From Deltaproteobacteria bacterium (GTDB lineage: Bacteria; Desulfobacterota; Syntrophia; Syntrophales; UBA5619), in NCBI GenBank assembly GCA_026388365.1, contig JAPLJW010000106.1, forward strand, positions 1 to 35,064: a DNA stretch of 35,064 nucleotides. The letters run 5' to 3'. Below the pieces are notes generated by a model that saw only the letters and a list, made by a program, of their open reading frames with translations, ran no database searches and was not told the DNA's origin. A program made the position numbers and the translations under genes. Positions within the stretch are counted from its first letter, which is position 1. Each line of letters begins with the position of its first letter. Below, piece after piece: positions 24,793-33,714 of the stretch.

Positions 24793-25625
24793 TTAGAAGT
24801 ACTCCTCATAGATATAAAGAGCCGGCAAGCCGCCCGTATGGACGAAAAGGATATTGCTGTCCCGTTCAAAATACCCTTTTCTCACCAGGTCGATCAGCCC
24901 GGCCATGGCCTTGCCGGTATAAACGGGATCCAACAGGATTCCCTCCGTCCTGGCCAGCAGTCGTAAGGCTTCCGCCATACCCGGCGTGGGCAGGGAGTAT
25001 CCCGGTCCGACATAATCCTCGAAGCAGACCACGGTTTCCCGGCGCTTCCGCTGGCGCAGAATATAGTTTGGATATCCAGCCCGAGCTCGAAAGTCTGCGT
25101 CAGGATCTCCTGAGCACAGGCCACGTACCCCAACGTCCCGAGGGGATTCGATCCGCCTCCGGGAATCACATAGCCTTTTCGACCCGCAGCAGCCAACTCC
25201 CCGGCCACCGCTGCCATTTCCTCCAAAAGGGGAGCGCCGGCCGGCACGACCTTGACCTGCTCCACCCCCAGGAGGTTATAGAGAAAATTATTGCCGCCGG
25301 CCTGAGGGCGATAGCTCCCCGAGACCCGCTCCTCCAGAACCAACCGGCATTTCAACCCTTCTTTTACGGCCGCCGCCAGGGTCAACCGGCAGTGGTTCGA
25401 TTGAATAGCCCCGCAGGTAATCAGCGTATCCGCGCCCTGGGCCAGGGCCTCGGCCACCAGAAATTCAAGCTTTCGGGTCTTATTCCCACCGGCGGTCAAC
25501 CCCAATAGATCATCCCGTTTGATGTAGATATTTGGGCCACCCAGGGCTTCGGAGAAGCGGGGAACCCTTTCAATAGGCGTTGGCCCGGCAGTATACCTTC
25601 TTCGAGGAAATTTCGTGAGATTCAT
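24793..25625 (-). pseudogene. D-cysteine desulfhydrase / L-cysteate sulfo-lyase (CuyA)-like gene with out-of-frame internal deletion
   Basis: The first part (from 25625) reads MNLTKFPRRRYTAGPTPIER, the PLP-lysine region GLTAGGNKTRKLEF, CGAIQSNHCRLT and IPGGGSNPLGTLGY, and breaks off after IFCASGSAG at about 25038. The second part, in another frame, resumes with VVCFEDYVGPGYSLPTP, then LDPVYTGKAMAGLIDLVRKG, to the normal end LYIYEEYF. Both parts match the ACC deaminase/D-cysteine desulfhydrase family. The region between them, about 50 codons in normal members, is missing. The total is 833 bp against about 990 for the family, so the reading frame is also broken. Enzymes of this family release ammonia, pyruvate and sulfide or sulfite. 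An assembly or sequencing error cannot be excluded. Confidence 0.85.
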
Positions 25626-25644
25626 AGGACTGTGGCCGGAACGA

Positions 25645-27129
25645 TTAATCCTTTCTCTTTCGCAACAGGACCGGAAGAACGAGTGACGCGCAGGTCATGA
25701 CCAGAAACGTGGCCGCAATGGGACGCGTGAAAAAGGTCATGGGATTTCCGTCCGACAGCACAAGCGCCTGCCGGAGGCTGTTTTCCGCCGGCCCCCCCAG
25801 TAGAAGCCCCAGGATGACCGGCGCCAGCGGGATGGCCACCTTGGTCAGGCCATAGCCGATCAGTGCGAAGAGCATCATGATTCCGATATCGAAGGCGGAA
25901 CTCCGGTAACTGTAAACGCCGAATGCCGAAAGGAGCAGGATGATGATCGGCAGGTAGCCGCGGACCTTATCCATTAAAGCAACGATCAGCGGGATGCAGG
26001 CCAAGTTGATGACAACCAGCATCACGTTGCCAACATACATGCTGCCAATCAAACCCCATACGACGTCGGGCGCTTGGCTGAACAGCGTCGGGCCCGGCTT
26101 GAGGCCGAACATGATGAGGGCGGCGAGCATGAGCGCCGTTGAGGGAGAGCTGGGTAGCCCCAGGCTGAGCATGGGAATCATGGCCCCGCCCGTCGCCGCG
26201 TTGTTGGCGGTCTCCGGCCCCGCCACCCCCGCAATCGCCCCTTTTCCGAATTGCTCCGGATTCTTGGATATCCGCTGTTCGATGCCGTAGGAAAGAAACG
26301 AAGAGATCGTCGGTCCGGCGCCGGGAAAGATCCCCACGAAGAATCCGAGGATCGTTCCCCGGACCATGGGCCAGAACGATTCCTTCAGGTCTTTGATCGA
26401 AGGGAGCACCTTGAAGAAACCGAGATCCGCCTTGACGATCTCCAGGGGCGTGCGCTTTTCGAAGTACTCGATCATCTCGCTCAGGCCGAACATCCCGACG
26501 GCGACGGGAAGAAAGTCGACGCCGTCGAGGAGATCTTGAAAATCAAAGGTGAGCCGGGGCTGACCGGTCATGATATCCTGCCCCACCATGGCCAGCATCA
26601 GCCCCAGGCAGGTGGCGATCAGGCCCCGGACAATCGATTCGCCGGCAAAGGCGACGACCAGGCTCAAGGCCATGATCATGAGGGAAAAGTATTCGGCAGG
26701 TCCCAGCATCAGGGCCGTGTTGGCAAGCGGCGGTCCGAAAACCATGAGCCCGATCACGCTCACCGTACCGCCGATGAAGGAGCCGATGGCTGCAATTCCC
26801 AGGGCGACCCCGGCCTTGCCCTGCTTGGCGAGCGGATTGCCGTCGAACATCGTCACCACCGATGCGGACTCACCCGGCACCCGCATCAGGACCGAGGTGA
26901 TCGTACCGCCGTATTGCGTCCCGTAAAAGATGCCGGCAAGCATGATCAGCGCCGTTACGGGCCCCATCTTGAACGTGGCCGGCAGGAGAATGGCGCAGGC
27001 GCCCGCCGAGCCGATGCCTGGAAGCGCGCCCACCGTCGTGCCGATGATGACGCCGATAGCGCAGAAAAGCAGGTTGATCGGCGTCAATGCGACGGCCAGT
27101 CCATGGAGCATTAACAGAATCGTGTCCAC
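25645..27129 (-). CDS. tctA: Tripartite tricarboxylate transporter, large permease TctA
   Basis: TctA is the large membrane subunit of the TTT family, which imports carboxylates with a periplasmic binding protein. The 494-residue protein has about twelve hydrophobic segments and the family marks VGALPGIGSAGACAILLP, GIFYGTQYGGTITSVLMRVPG and GVAGPETANNAATGGAMIPM. The start is GTG, fixed by an excellent AGGAGGTGAT site. It follows TctB by 21 bases and is followed by the CuyA-like gene after 19. The substrate is probably the compound degraded by the operon. Confidence 0.95.
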   Translation of the reverse strand: MDTILLMLHGLAVALTPINLLFCAIGVIIGTTVGALPGIGSAGACAILLPATFKMGPVTALIMLAGIFYGTQYGGTITSVLMRVPGESASVVTMFDGNPLAKQGKAGVALGIAAIGSFIGGTVSVIGLMVFGPPLANTALMLGPAEYFSLMIMALSLVVAFAGESIVRGLIATCLGLMLAMVGQDIMTGQPRLTFDFQDLLDGVDFLPVAVGMFGLSEMIEYFEKRTPLEIVKADLGFFKVLPSIKDLKESFWPMVRGTILGFFVGIFPGAGPTISSFLSYGIEQRISKNPEQFGKGAIAGVAGPETANNAATGGAMIPMLSLGLPSSPSTALMLAALIMFGLKPGPTLFSQAPDVVWGLIGSMYVGNVMLVVINLACIPLIVALMDKVRGYLPIIILLLSAFGVYSYRSSAFDIGIMMLFALIGYGLTKVAIPLAPVILGLLLGGPAENSLRQALVLSDGNPMTFFTRPIAATFLVMTCASLVLPVLLRKRKD

Positions 27130-27150
27130 GAAATCACCTCCTGAACGGCT

Positions 27151-27639
27151 TTATCGGACCAGCAGCCAGGCGAAAATGCCCGCCGGCAGAGGCACGCCCA
27201 AAATGAACTGGAAGATGATCCATGTGGTCAGGCTGATCAGCAGCCCGACGAGGATGGATTTCCTCCAGGGGTAGCGCTCCATGAATTTCAACTCGATGGC
27301 GGACACCAGCAGCACAGTAACAACGACCCCCAGTCGTTCCCACAAAACGATCATGGACAGGCCCAGCAGAACGTACGCCGCTGGTCCCGCCAACTCGGAC
27401 AGGCTTGGCATGATGAGGGGTTTGGTGCGCTTCGAGAAGAAGAGATCGGCAAAGTACAGCACGTTCAGGATCCCCAGGCATACGGCGAGCACCACGGGCA
27501 TGAATCGGGGACCGGGCGCTCCTTCCTGGATGTAGGGAAGACCCCGCGTGAAACCGATCAGTCCCGCCACCAGGATCCAGATCAAAAGACAGGTGACGAT
27601 CTGCGGGGTCCTTCCCTGGATGTATTTTCCCTGCGTCAT
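27151..27639 (-). CDS. tctB: Tripartite tricarboxylate transporter, small permease TctB
   Basis: A 162-residue protein with four hydrophobic segments, as in TctB: about 14-32, 46-66, 82-112 and 130-158. The segment GAPGPRFMPVVLAVCLGILNV is characteristic of the family. It sits between the binding protein and TctA, the usual order. The ATG has a GGGAGGG site. Confidence 0.9.
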   Translation of the reverse strand: MTQGKYIQGRTPQIVTCLLIWILVAGLIGFTRGLPYIQEGAPGPRFMPVVLAVCLGILNVLYFADLFFSKRTKPLIMPSLSELAGPAAYVLLGLSMIVLWERLGVVVTVLLVSAIELKFMERYPWRKSILVGLLISLTTWIIFQFILGVPLPAGIFAWLLVR

Positions 27640-27682
27640 GGCATTACCCTCCCTTGTGGAAAGCCCTGCGCCCCGCGCAGTG

Positions 27683-28633
27683 CTATTGCAACTGGGACAT
27701 GATCTGTTTGTTGCTCTCGAAGTCCGCCTTCATGTAGGCCTCGAACTCCTTCGGTCCCTTGGACATGAGGGGGTATTCAGCCATCGCGAATTTCTCCTTC
27801 ACCTCTTTATTGTCCAGTGCGGCCTTGAATGCCTTGGTAAGCCTGTCCACGACTTCCCGAGAAAGGCCCTTGGGGCCTGCGATGCCGCGCCAGGCGCCGT
27901 AATCCATCGGATACCCCTTCTCCTTGAAGGTCGGTACGTTGGGAATGCGCGGGTCCCTTTCCTGGGACATGACGCCGATCACCCTGAGCTTGCCCTGGTC
28001 TACCATGCTTCTGGCTTCTCCGTAGGCGCCAAGCCCGCACTGCACGTGCCCGCCTGCGATCATGGGAACCTGTTCCGTCGCCCCTTTGGTATGGATATAC
28101 TTGAACTTCATTCCGAATTTTTCTTCCATGATCAGCGATGCAATGTGGTGAGACGTCGAATGGCCGTGCGTGGCGTTTGTGATCGGCGCCTTCTTGCCCG
28201 CGGCGATCAGGTCTTCCAAAGACTTGAAGGGCGATGCTGCGTTGACGTACATCACCTCGGGATCGAAACAATACAGAACGATGGGCGCAAAGGATTCGAT
28301 GGTGAAATCCACCTTTTTCGTAAGGGTGTTCGACACAACCGACGAGGTAATCGCCAGCAAGGTGTACCCGTCAGGACTGGAACGGGCCACAAACCCCTGC
28401 CCCTCGGCGGCGCCGGCCCCCGGTTTGTTGATGACCAGGATCTTCTGCCCGAGATCTTTCTCCGCTTCCTGGGCGATAATCCGGATCGTCACGTCCACCG
28501 CCCCGCCGGCGGCGAAAGGAACGACGATGCTGATGGGTTTCGTCGGAAAAGCATCCGCGGCCCAAACCGCGGATCCCCACAGACCGATCAGAAGAAACGA
28601 CAACAAAACCGTAAAAATTCTCTTCCCTTTCAT
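27683..28633 (-). CDS. tctC: Tripartite tricarboxylate transporter, periplasmic binding protein TctC
   Basis: The 316-residue protein starts with a Sec signal peptide (MKGKRIFTVLLSFLLIGLWG, cut near AVWAAD). It continues with the Bug/TctC pattern: FPTKPISIVVPFAAGGAVDV, VINKPGAGAAEGQGFVARSS, PDGYTLLAITSS and HGHSTSHH. It binds the substrate outside and delivers it to TctAB. The Bug fold usually holds the carboxylate of a C4-C6 acid; the actual ligand is unknown. The ATG has an AGGAGG site. Confidence 0.93.
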   Translation of the reverse strand: MKGKRIFTVLLSFLLIGLWGSAVWAADAFPTKPISIVVPFAAGGAVDVTIRIIAQEAEKDLGQKILVINKPGAGAAEGQGFVARSSPDGYTLLAITSSVVSNTLTKKVDFTIESFAPIVLYCFDPEVMYVNAASPFKSLEDLIAAGKKAPITNATHGHSTSHHIASLIMEEKFGMKFKYIHTKGATEQVPMIAGGHVQCGLGAYGEARSMVDQGKLRVIGVMSQERDPRIPNVPTFKEKGYPMDYGAWRGIAGPKGLSREVVDRLTKAFKAALDNKEVKEKFAMAEYPLMSKGPKEFEAYMKADFESNKQIMSQLQ

Positions 28634-28690
28634 TTCCCCTACCTCCTTTTCGATGTGGTTCTTTGCGAATGAGTGAACCGATTGAGGATG

Positions 28691-29743
28691 TCAGGCGGGA
28701 AAGGCAATCCCATGCCTTTTCCCGATCAACCGGGCTTCCTCTACCACCGCAGCGGCCAATGGGATCCCATGCTCGCGCCGTGCGATTTCCGTGAAATGCT
28801 CCTTGTATCCGGGGTAGATGACTTCCTGTATCCCCTTGACGGGCCGCAAGCCGCGCAGACGCGCAAGTTCCTCGTCCATCCGCGTCTTGAACTCCTCCGC
28901 CGGCATAAAACCGGCAACCTTCAGCACAAGCATAAAGTTGCCGTTGCCGGATTCCCTCTCCTGATTCGTCAGAACGCTCAACACCCGCCCGCCGAATTCA
29001 GCCCCGGAAAGCACTCCCGAAAGAATGTCCAGCAACAGGGTGACGGCCGATCCTTTCATGCCACCGAAGGGCAGCATCACCCCTTCCAAGGCCGCCTTCG
29101 GGTCCGTTGTGGGGTTGCCCTCCTTGTCCAAGGCCCAGCCGGCGGGCAGGGGCACCCCTTGCGACAACGCCTGGCGCACTTTTTTGCGGGCGCCTTCGCT
29201 GGTGGCCATGTCGATCACAAACGCAGGGGCTTTCAGGGTTGGCACTGCAACGGAGAGGGGATTGGTTCCCAGAAAGGGCTCCACGGCCCCGAAGGGTGCG
29301 GCCGCCGCCGAGCCGTTGGATGTCACCAGTCCGATGCAGTCTCGGGGCAGCGCCAGCATGGAATAACAGCTGGCTGCGCCGAAGTGGTTGCTGCGCCGCA
29401 CGACCGCCGCTCCCACCCCGAGTTGCCCGGCGGCTTCAATGGCGAACGTCATGGCCCGATGGGCCGCGACATGGCCCAGGCCGTTGTCGGCGTCCAGCCG
29501 GATCGTCCAGGGCAGGGGCCTTTCGATCGTAATATTGGGTCTGGATTTGATCCGACCCTGCTCCAGGCATTCCACATATCCGGCAAGGCATGGAAGCCCG
29601 TGGGTGTCGAAGCCGCGCAGATGAGCGAAAACCATGCAATCGGAGACGATTTTTGCATCGGGAACCGGTACTTCCAGCTTTTCAAGAACATTAGCAACAA
29701 ATCCTGCAAGATCCTGGAGCTTGATGATGGTCGCCTCGGGCAT
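28691..29743 (-). CDS. Malate/L-lactate dehydrogenase (LDH2) family oxidoreductase, ComC-like
   Basis: This 350-residue enzyme belongs to the LDH2/MDH2 family of NAD(P)-dependent 2-hydroxyacid dehydrogenases. Marks are FAHLRGFDTHGLPCLAGYVE, the catalytic-region RRSNHFGAASCYS, FLGTNPLSVAVP, FVIDMATS and LPFGGMKGSAVTLLLDILSG. Known members oxidise malate, ureidoglycolate, or (R)-sulfolactate (ComC). It lies between the aminotransferase and the transporter genes, so interconversion of a 2-hydroxy and a 2-oxo acid fits. The ATG has an AGGAGG site. Which acid is used cannot be read from sequence. Confidence 0.88.
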   Translation of the reverse strand: MPEATIIKLQDLAGFVANVLEKLEVPVPDAKIVSDCMVFAHLRGFDTHGLPCLAGYVECLEQGRIKSRPNITIERPLPWTIRLDADNGLGHVAAHRAMTFAIEAAGQLGVGAAVVRRSNHFGAASCYSMLALPRDCIGLVTSNGSAAAAPFGAVEPFLGTNPLSVAVPTLKAPAFVIDMATSEGARKKVRQALSQGVPLPAGWALDKEGNPTTDPKAALEGVMLPFGGMKGSAVTLLLDILSGVLSGAEFGGRVLSVLTNQERESGNGNFMLVLKVAGFMPAEEFKTRMDEELARLRGLRPVKGIQEVIYPGYKEHFTEIARREHGIPLAAAVVEEARLIGKRHGIAFPA

Positions 29744-29825
29744 ACAGGACCTCCTGTCTGTAAATTCCCTGTATCACACTCGCTTGTGAATTTTTTCGGC
29801 TCGGTGCAATAGACTCCGTCGTACG

Positions 29826-31028
29826 TTAGCGCAGCAGACCGAGGGCATCCCCGATGCGCTCGAATGCTTTTTGGATTTTGGGCTTGGCTGTGGCGAAGGA
29901 CACCCGGATATAGGGCGCCATCCCGAAGGGCGTTCCGGGGATGACGGCCACGCCAGCTTCGCTCAGAAGATAGCCGACCAACTCTTCGTCTGTCGAGATG
30001 ACTTCTCCGCCCGGCGTTTTCTTGCCCATATATGCGCCGCATGCGATGTAGCAGTAAAAGGCCCCTTGCGGGGGTCGGCAGTGCAGCCCGGGGATCCGGT
30101 TGGCCATCTCCACCACAAGGTTCCGTCGGTCCATATACTCCGCGTTATGTAAGGGGATGAAGGAGTGGTCTCCGGTCAAGGCCGCCACCCCGGCCCACTG
30201 GCAGAAATGGGTTGCGCCGCTGGTGGATTGGGACTGGATCTTGAACATGGCCTTGATCAACTCATCCGGTCCTGCCCCGTAGCCCAGGCGCCAGCCCGTC
30301 ATGCAGTAGGCCTTCGAAAGGCCGTTGACCACGAGAAAACGGTCCCTGAAATCCGGCGCAATGTTTAGGAGATTCAGGAATTTGATGCCGTCGTAGACCA
30401 GAAATTCATAAACATCGTCGCTCAAAATCCACACCTGGGGGTACCGCCGCAGTACGTCCGCAAGGGCGCTGAGCTCCTCGGCGCTGTAAACAGCGCCCGA
30501 CGGGTTTCCTGGGCTGTTGAGGAACAGCCATTTGGTCCTGGGGGTGATCGCTTTCTCCAATGCCTGAGCAGACGGCTTAAAGCCGTCTGCCTGCCGGGTG
30601 GGAATAAACACGGGGGTCCCCCGGCTGAGTTGCACGATGCCTGCATAGCTCATCCAGTAGGGCGCAACCAGTATCACCTCATCGCCGGGATTGAGGGTGG
30701 CCGTCATGGCGTTGTAGAGCACTTGCTTGCAGCCAGAGCTGACGATGGTCTGGCCGGGAGAATAATCGAGTGCGTTGTCGCGCTTGAGCTTCATGCAGAT
30801 GGCCTCGCGGAGCTCCGGCAGGCCGATGACCGGCGGATACTTGGTTTTGTTGTCGCACAGGGCTTTGATGCACGCCATCTTGATGTGGTCGGGGGACGGG
30901 AAGTCCGGCTCGCCGGCCGACAGCCGGATGATGTCCTTGCCTTGGCGCTCCAACTCCAGAGCCTTGGCCGACACCATGGAAATTTCGGACGCTTTTACCT
31001 GGGTCACATGTTCGGAAAGAATTGACAT
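29826..31028 (-). CDS. Class I PLP aminotransferase (aspartate aminotransferase-like)
   Basis: A fold-type I aminotransferase of 400 residues. It has RLSAGEPDFPSPDHIK near the start, LNSPGNPSGAVYSAEEL, the PLP-binding Lys in VNGLSKAYCMTGWRLGYG, and the substrate-carboxylate Arg region IRVSFA at the end. It is close to the AspC-type (subgroup 1-gamma) enzymes that use aspartate. Transamination of cysteate or aspartate to the oxo acid would fit the operon. The frame starts at 31034 with GTG, but the ATG at 31028 has an AGGAGG site at six bases. It is the first gene of the operon and diverges from the LysR regulator. Confidence 0.92.
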   Translation of the reverse strand: MSILSEHVTQVKASEISMVSAKALELERQGKDIIRLSAGEPDFPSPDHIKMACIKALCDNKTKYPPVIGLPELREAICMKLKRDNALDYSPGQTIVSSGCKQVLYNAMTATLNPGDEVILVAPYWMSYAGIVQLSRGTPVFIPTRQADGFKPSAQALEKAITPRTKWLFLNSPGNPSGAVYSAEELSALADVLRRYPQVWILSDDVYEFLVYDGIKFLNLLNIAPDFRDRFLVVNGLSKAYCMTGWRLGYGAGPDELIKAMFKIQSQSTSGATHFCQWAGVAALTGDHSFIPLHNAEYMDRRNLVVEMANRIPGLHCRPPQGAFYCYIACGAYMGKKTPGGEVISTDEELVGYLLSEAGVAVIPGTPFGMAPYIRVSFATAKPKIQKAFERIGDALGLLR

Positions 31029-31141
31029 GGCCACCCTCCTTTGGTTCCGCTATTGGACCTGTTGTTGGGTGAACGGAAATTTGACTTGGCGTCATTTAGT
31101 CATCCGCCCCATCAAAAAGCAAACTAAATATTTCTATTGAA

Positions 31142-31162
31142 ATTATAAGATTTTCTTATAAT
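31142..31162. promoter_or_regulatory. Likely LysR-type operator between the operon and its regulator
   Basis: A perfect inverted repeat, ATTATAAGA - TTT - TCTTATAAT, lies in the divergent intergenic region. It contains the T-N11-A core expected of LysR-type regulators (T at 31146, A at 31158). It is about 65 bases from the LysR gene start and 115 from the aminotransferase start, so one site could serve autoregulation and activation of the operon. Confidence 0.7.
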
Positions 31163-31227
31163 ATAGCTGAAATCCAATCTACGGCAATGGAGATTTTGCC
31201 TCTCTCATGACGAAGGAGAATTTCCAT

Positions 31228-32115
31228 ATGAATATGGATAAACTAAAGTCCCTGGTGTATGTGGCGGAACTGGGCAGCCTGACCGCCGCCTCAGGCGCGG
31301 TTCACTTGAGCCAGGCGGCCGTCAGCCAGCACCTCAAAGACCTGGAAGATGAGTATGGCATGTTGCTGATCGACCGGTCGCGGCGGCCTGTCGCCCTGAC
31401 CAAGGAGGGCGAAGAACTGGTCACGGTGACACGGCAGATGCTGCAGCTATGGAACGAACACAAGGGACGAAATCAAAAAACGAAATTCGGGGGCAATCTG
31501 CTCCTGGGCCACGTGCGCAGCGCCATCACGGGGATCGTGGCCAATGCCCTGATCATTCTTCGCGCCAAGCACCCCAAATTGACCATCCGACTGGTCACCG
31601 CCAGCGGGGTGACCAAGTACCTGGCGCAGGAAGTGGTCAATCGGAAGATTGATGCGAGCTTTGGCGTTGGCCCACTTCAGTTACCGGAAGAGCTGTTGTG
31701 GAGGCCTTATCGGCTGGAACGGTTTTACGTGATCGCTCCGAAAAAATACCGGGGGAAAACGGACGAAGAATTGCTGAGCCGGGGTCCATACCTGCGACAC
31801 AAGCCGCGTCTTCTTGAGGAAACGATGATCGACCGGGAAATGAAGCGCCGCGGCATTAAAGCGGAACCCAGCATGGAGTTCGACTCCTACGAGAACATCC
31901 TGCTTATGGTCGAACATGATGTCGGCATCGGAATCGTACCGGATTCTTACCTGTCCAAGCAAAAGTTCGCGCAACTGCATTGCGTCACCTTCAGCACCCC
32001 CCCGCTGACCCGGGAAATGGGTCTGATGGTTCGACACGACAGCCCAAACCTCTACCTGGTCGACTTGCTGAGGGAAGCCATCAAGGAATCTTCCCGTCAA
32101 CTGATCGATGCGTGA
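31228..32115 (+). CDS. LysR-type transcriptional regulator of the catabolic operon
   Basis: The 295-residue protein has the N-terminal winged helix-turn-helix (MDKLKSLVYVAELGSLTAAS, then HLSQAAVSQHLKDLEDEYG) and a LysR substrate-binding domain to the end. The frame is open to an ATG at 31207, but an AAGGAG at 31213-31218 lies inside that extension, nine bases before the ATG at 31228; I use 31228. It is divergent from the aminotransferase with the palindromic T-N11-A site between. It should sense a pathway compound, probably an acid, and control the operon. Confidence 0.92.
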   Translation: MNMDKLKSLVYVAELGSLTAASGAVHLSQAAVSQHLKDLEDEYGMLLIDRSRRPVALTKEGEELVTVTRQMLQLWNEHKGRNQKTKFGGNLLLGHVRSAITGIVANALIILRAKHPKLTIRLVTASGVTKYLAQEVVNRKIDASFGVGPLQLPEELLWRPYRLERFYVIAPKKYRGKTDEELLSRGPYLRHKPRLLEETMIDREMKRRGIKAEPSMEFDSYENILLMVEHDVGIGIVPDSYLSKQKFAQLHCVTFSTPPLTREMGLMVRHDSPNLYLVDLLREAIKESSRQLIDA

Positions 32116-32297
32116 TCTCTGTTGGCTTTCGAGATGGGACGCGATCGGGAGACTTCCCGTTTCCCGGCCCCGGCGATTTGATCAACCCCGGTCCCATTTC
32201 CCTTAACCATGCCTGATCAGCACGGGTTGAAAGCCGCTATAAAAACCTATCTATCCCTTTTCTCGACGACAATAAATAATGGATGCCCTGGAGATTT

Positions 32298-33668
32298 TTA
32301 AACAGGTTCTTCGGAGGCGCAGGTGAACGCCGCCCCGAAGAAGCCGTCCGTGCCGTGGCGGTGAGGAAAGGTCCGGAAAAAGCCGTCGGCGTCGATCAGT
32401 TCCGGGGGGATCCCCTCCGGCGGAACGCGTTTGAATTCCGGCCGCGCGGCAAGGATTTCGGCAACCACTGATTCGTTTTCTTCGGGTGTCACGGTGCAGA
32501 CGCAGTAGACCAGCTGGCCGCCCGGCTTTACGCAGTCCGCCGCTTTCCCGAGGAGCCGCTTCTGGAGCGACATGCTTTTTTCAAGTTCCGCCGGGGCGAT
32601 CCGCCAGCGGATCTCGGGGTTGCGCCGGAGCGTGCCGAGGCCGGAACAGGGGGCGTCGAGGAGGACCCGGTCGAAGGCGCCGCGGAAGCTCTCCGGCATC
32701 GTGGCTGCGTTCCCCGCATGGGTCGTCGCGATCGTCACGCCGAGGCGTCCGGCATCTGCCGTCAGCAGGTGCAGCTTGTCCGGATGGAGATCGACGGCGG
32801 TAATTTTCCCCCGGTTTTCCATGAGGGCGGCCAGGTGAAGCGTCTTTCCCCCCGCGCCGGCGCAGAGGTCAAGGACCCGTTCGCCGGGCCGCGGGGCGAC
32901 CAGGCGGGCGACGAGTTGGGACGCCTCGTCCTGCACCCGGATCAGGCCGTTCCGGAAGGCGGCCGTTTCCCGGAGGGCGGCGGCAGGGGTGGTAAGGATG
33001 ATGCCGTCGGGGGAGAAGCGGGCCATTTCGGCGGTGATTCCCTCGCCTGCGAGCGCCGCGATCGCCTTCTCCTGCGATGTTTTCAGGGCGTTCACGCGGA
33101 CGGCCAGCGGTGGAATGGTGTTGTTCGCCCTGCAGATGGCGATGGTCTCGTCGATGCCGTAGCAGTCCAGCCAGCGCTCCACGAGCCAGCAGGGATGGGA
33201 GTGGAGGATGGCAATCGCCTTCCCCGGATCTTTGGCCATCTCCGGCCAGGCAATGTTCTCCTGCTCCCGGATGGCATTCCGGAGGATGGCGTTCACCAGA
33301 CCTGCGGCGGCCGGACATTCCTTTTTCGCGATGCCGACGGCCTCGTTCACCGCGGCGAAATGGGGGATCCGGTCGGTGAAGAGGAGCTGGTAGAGCCCCG
33401 TCCGGAGGATGTTGGGGATCGGCGCCTCCAGGGCGGCGGCATCCCCCTTGTAGAGGCGGGCGATGATCCAGTCCATGCGCCCCCGCATCCGGAGCGTCCC
33501 GTAGACGAGCTCGGTGAGAAGTCCCCGGTCGTGGGGGTTGGGGATCCCCTCTCCGGAAAGTGCGGCGTCGAGGAGGGGTTCCGCGTAGCCCCCCTTCTGG
33601 TCGATCCGGTCGAGGATCTCGACGGCGAGCTCCCGGGGAGATTTCTGCTTTTTCCGTTTGTCTACCAT
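32298..33668 (-). CDS. rsmB: 16S rRNA (cytosine-967-C5)-methyltransferase RsmB
   Basis: RsmB methylates C967 of 16S rRNA. The 456-residue protein has the N-terminal NusB-like RNA-binding domain (1-150, including RELAVEILDRIDQKGGYAEP and ILRTGLYQLLF). The Rossmann methyltransferase domain has SAM motif VLDLCAGAGGKTLHLAALM, DAPCSGLGTLRRNPEIRW, and the catalytic-Cys motif YCVCTVTPEENES. The ATG at 33668 has only a weak ribosome site. It follows fmt on the same strand, separated by the 147-bp repeat. The order priA-fmt-rsmB is common in bacteria. Confidence 0.94.
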   Translation of the reverse strand: MVDKRKKQKSPRELAVEILDRIDQKGGYAEPLLDAALSGEGIPNPHDRGLLTELVYGTLRMRGRMDWIIARLYKGDAAALEAPIPNILRTGLYQLLFTDRIPHFAAVNEAVGIAKKECPAAAGLVNAILRNAIREQENIAWPEMAKDPGKAIAILHSHPCWLVERWLDCYGIDETIAICRANNTIPPLAVRVNALKTSQEKAIAALAGEGITAEMARFSPDGIILTTPAAALRETAAFRNGLIRVQDEASQLVARLVAPRPGERVLDLCAGAGGKTLHLAALMENRGKITAVDLHPDKLHLLTADAGRLGVTIATTHAGNAATMPESFRGAFDRVLLDAPCSGLGTLRRNPEIRWRIAPAELEKSMSLQKRLLGKAADCVKPGGQLVYCVCTVTPEENESVVAEILAARPEFKRVPPEGIPPELIDADGFFRTFPHRHGTDGFFGAAFTCASEEPV

Positions 33669-33714
33669 ATCCGGTTATTTCCGATTGACCTATCAGCACG
33701 TTAAAAAGTTTTTT

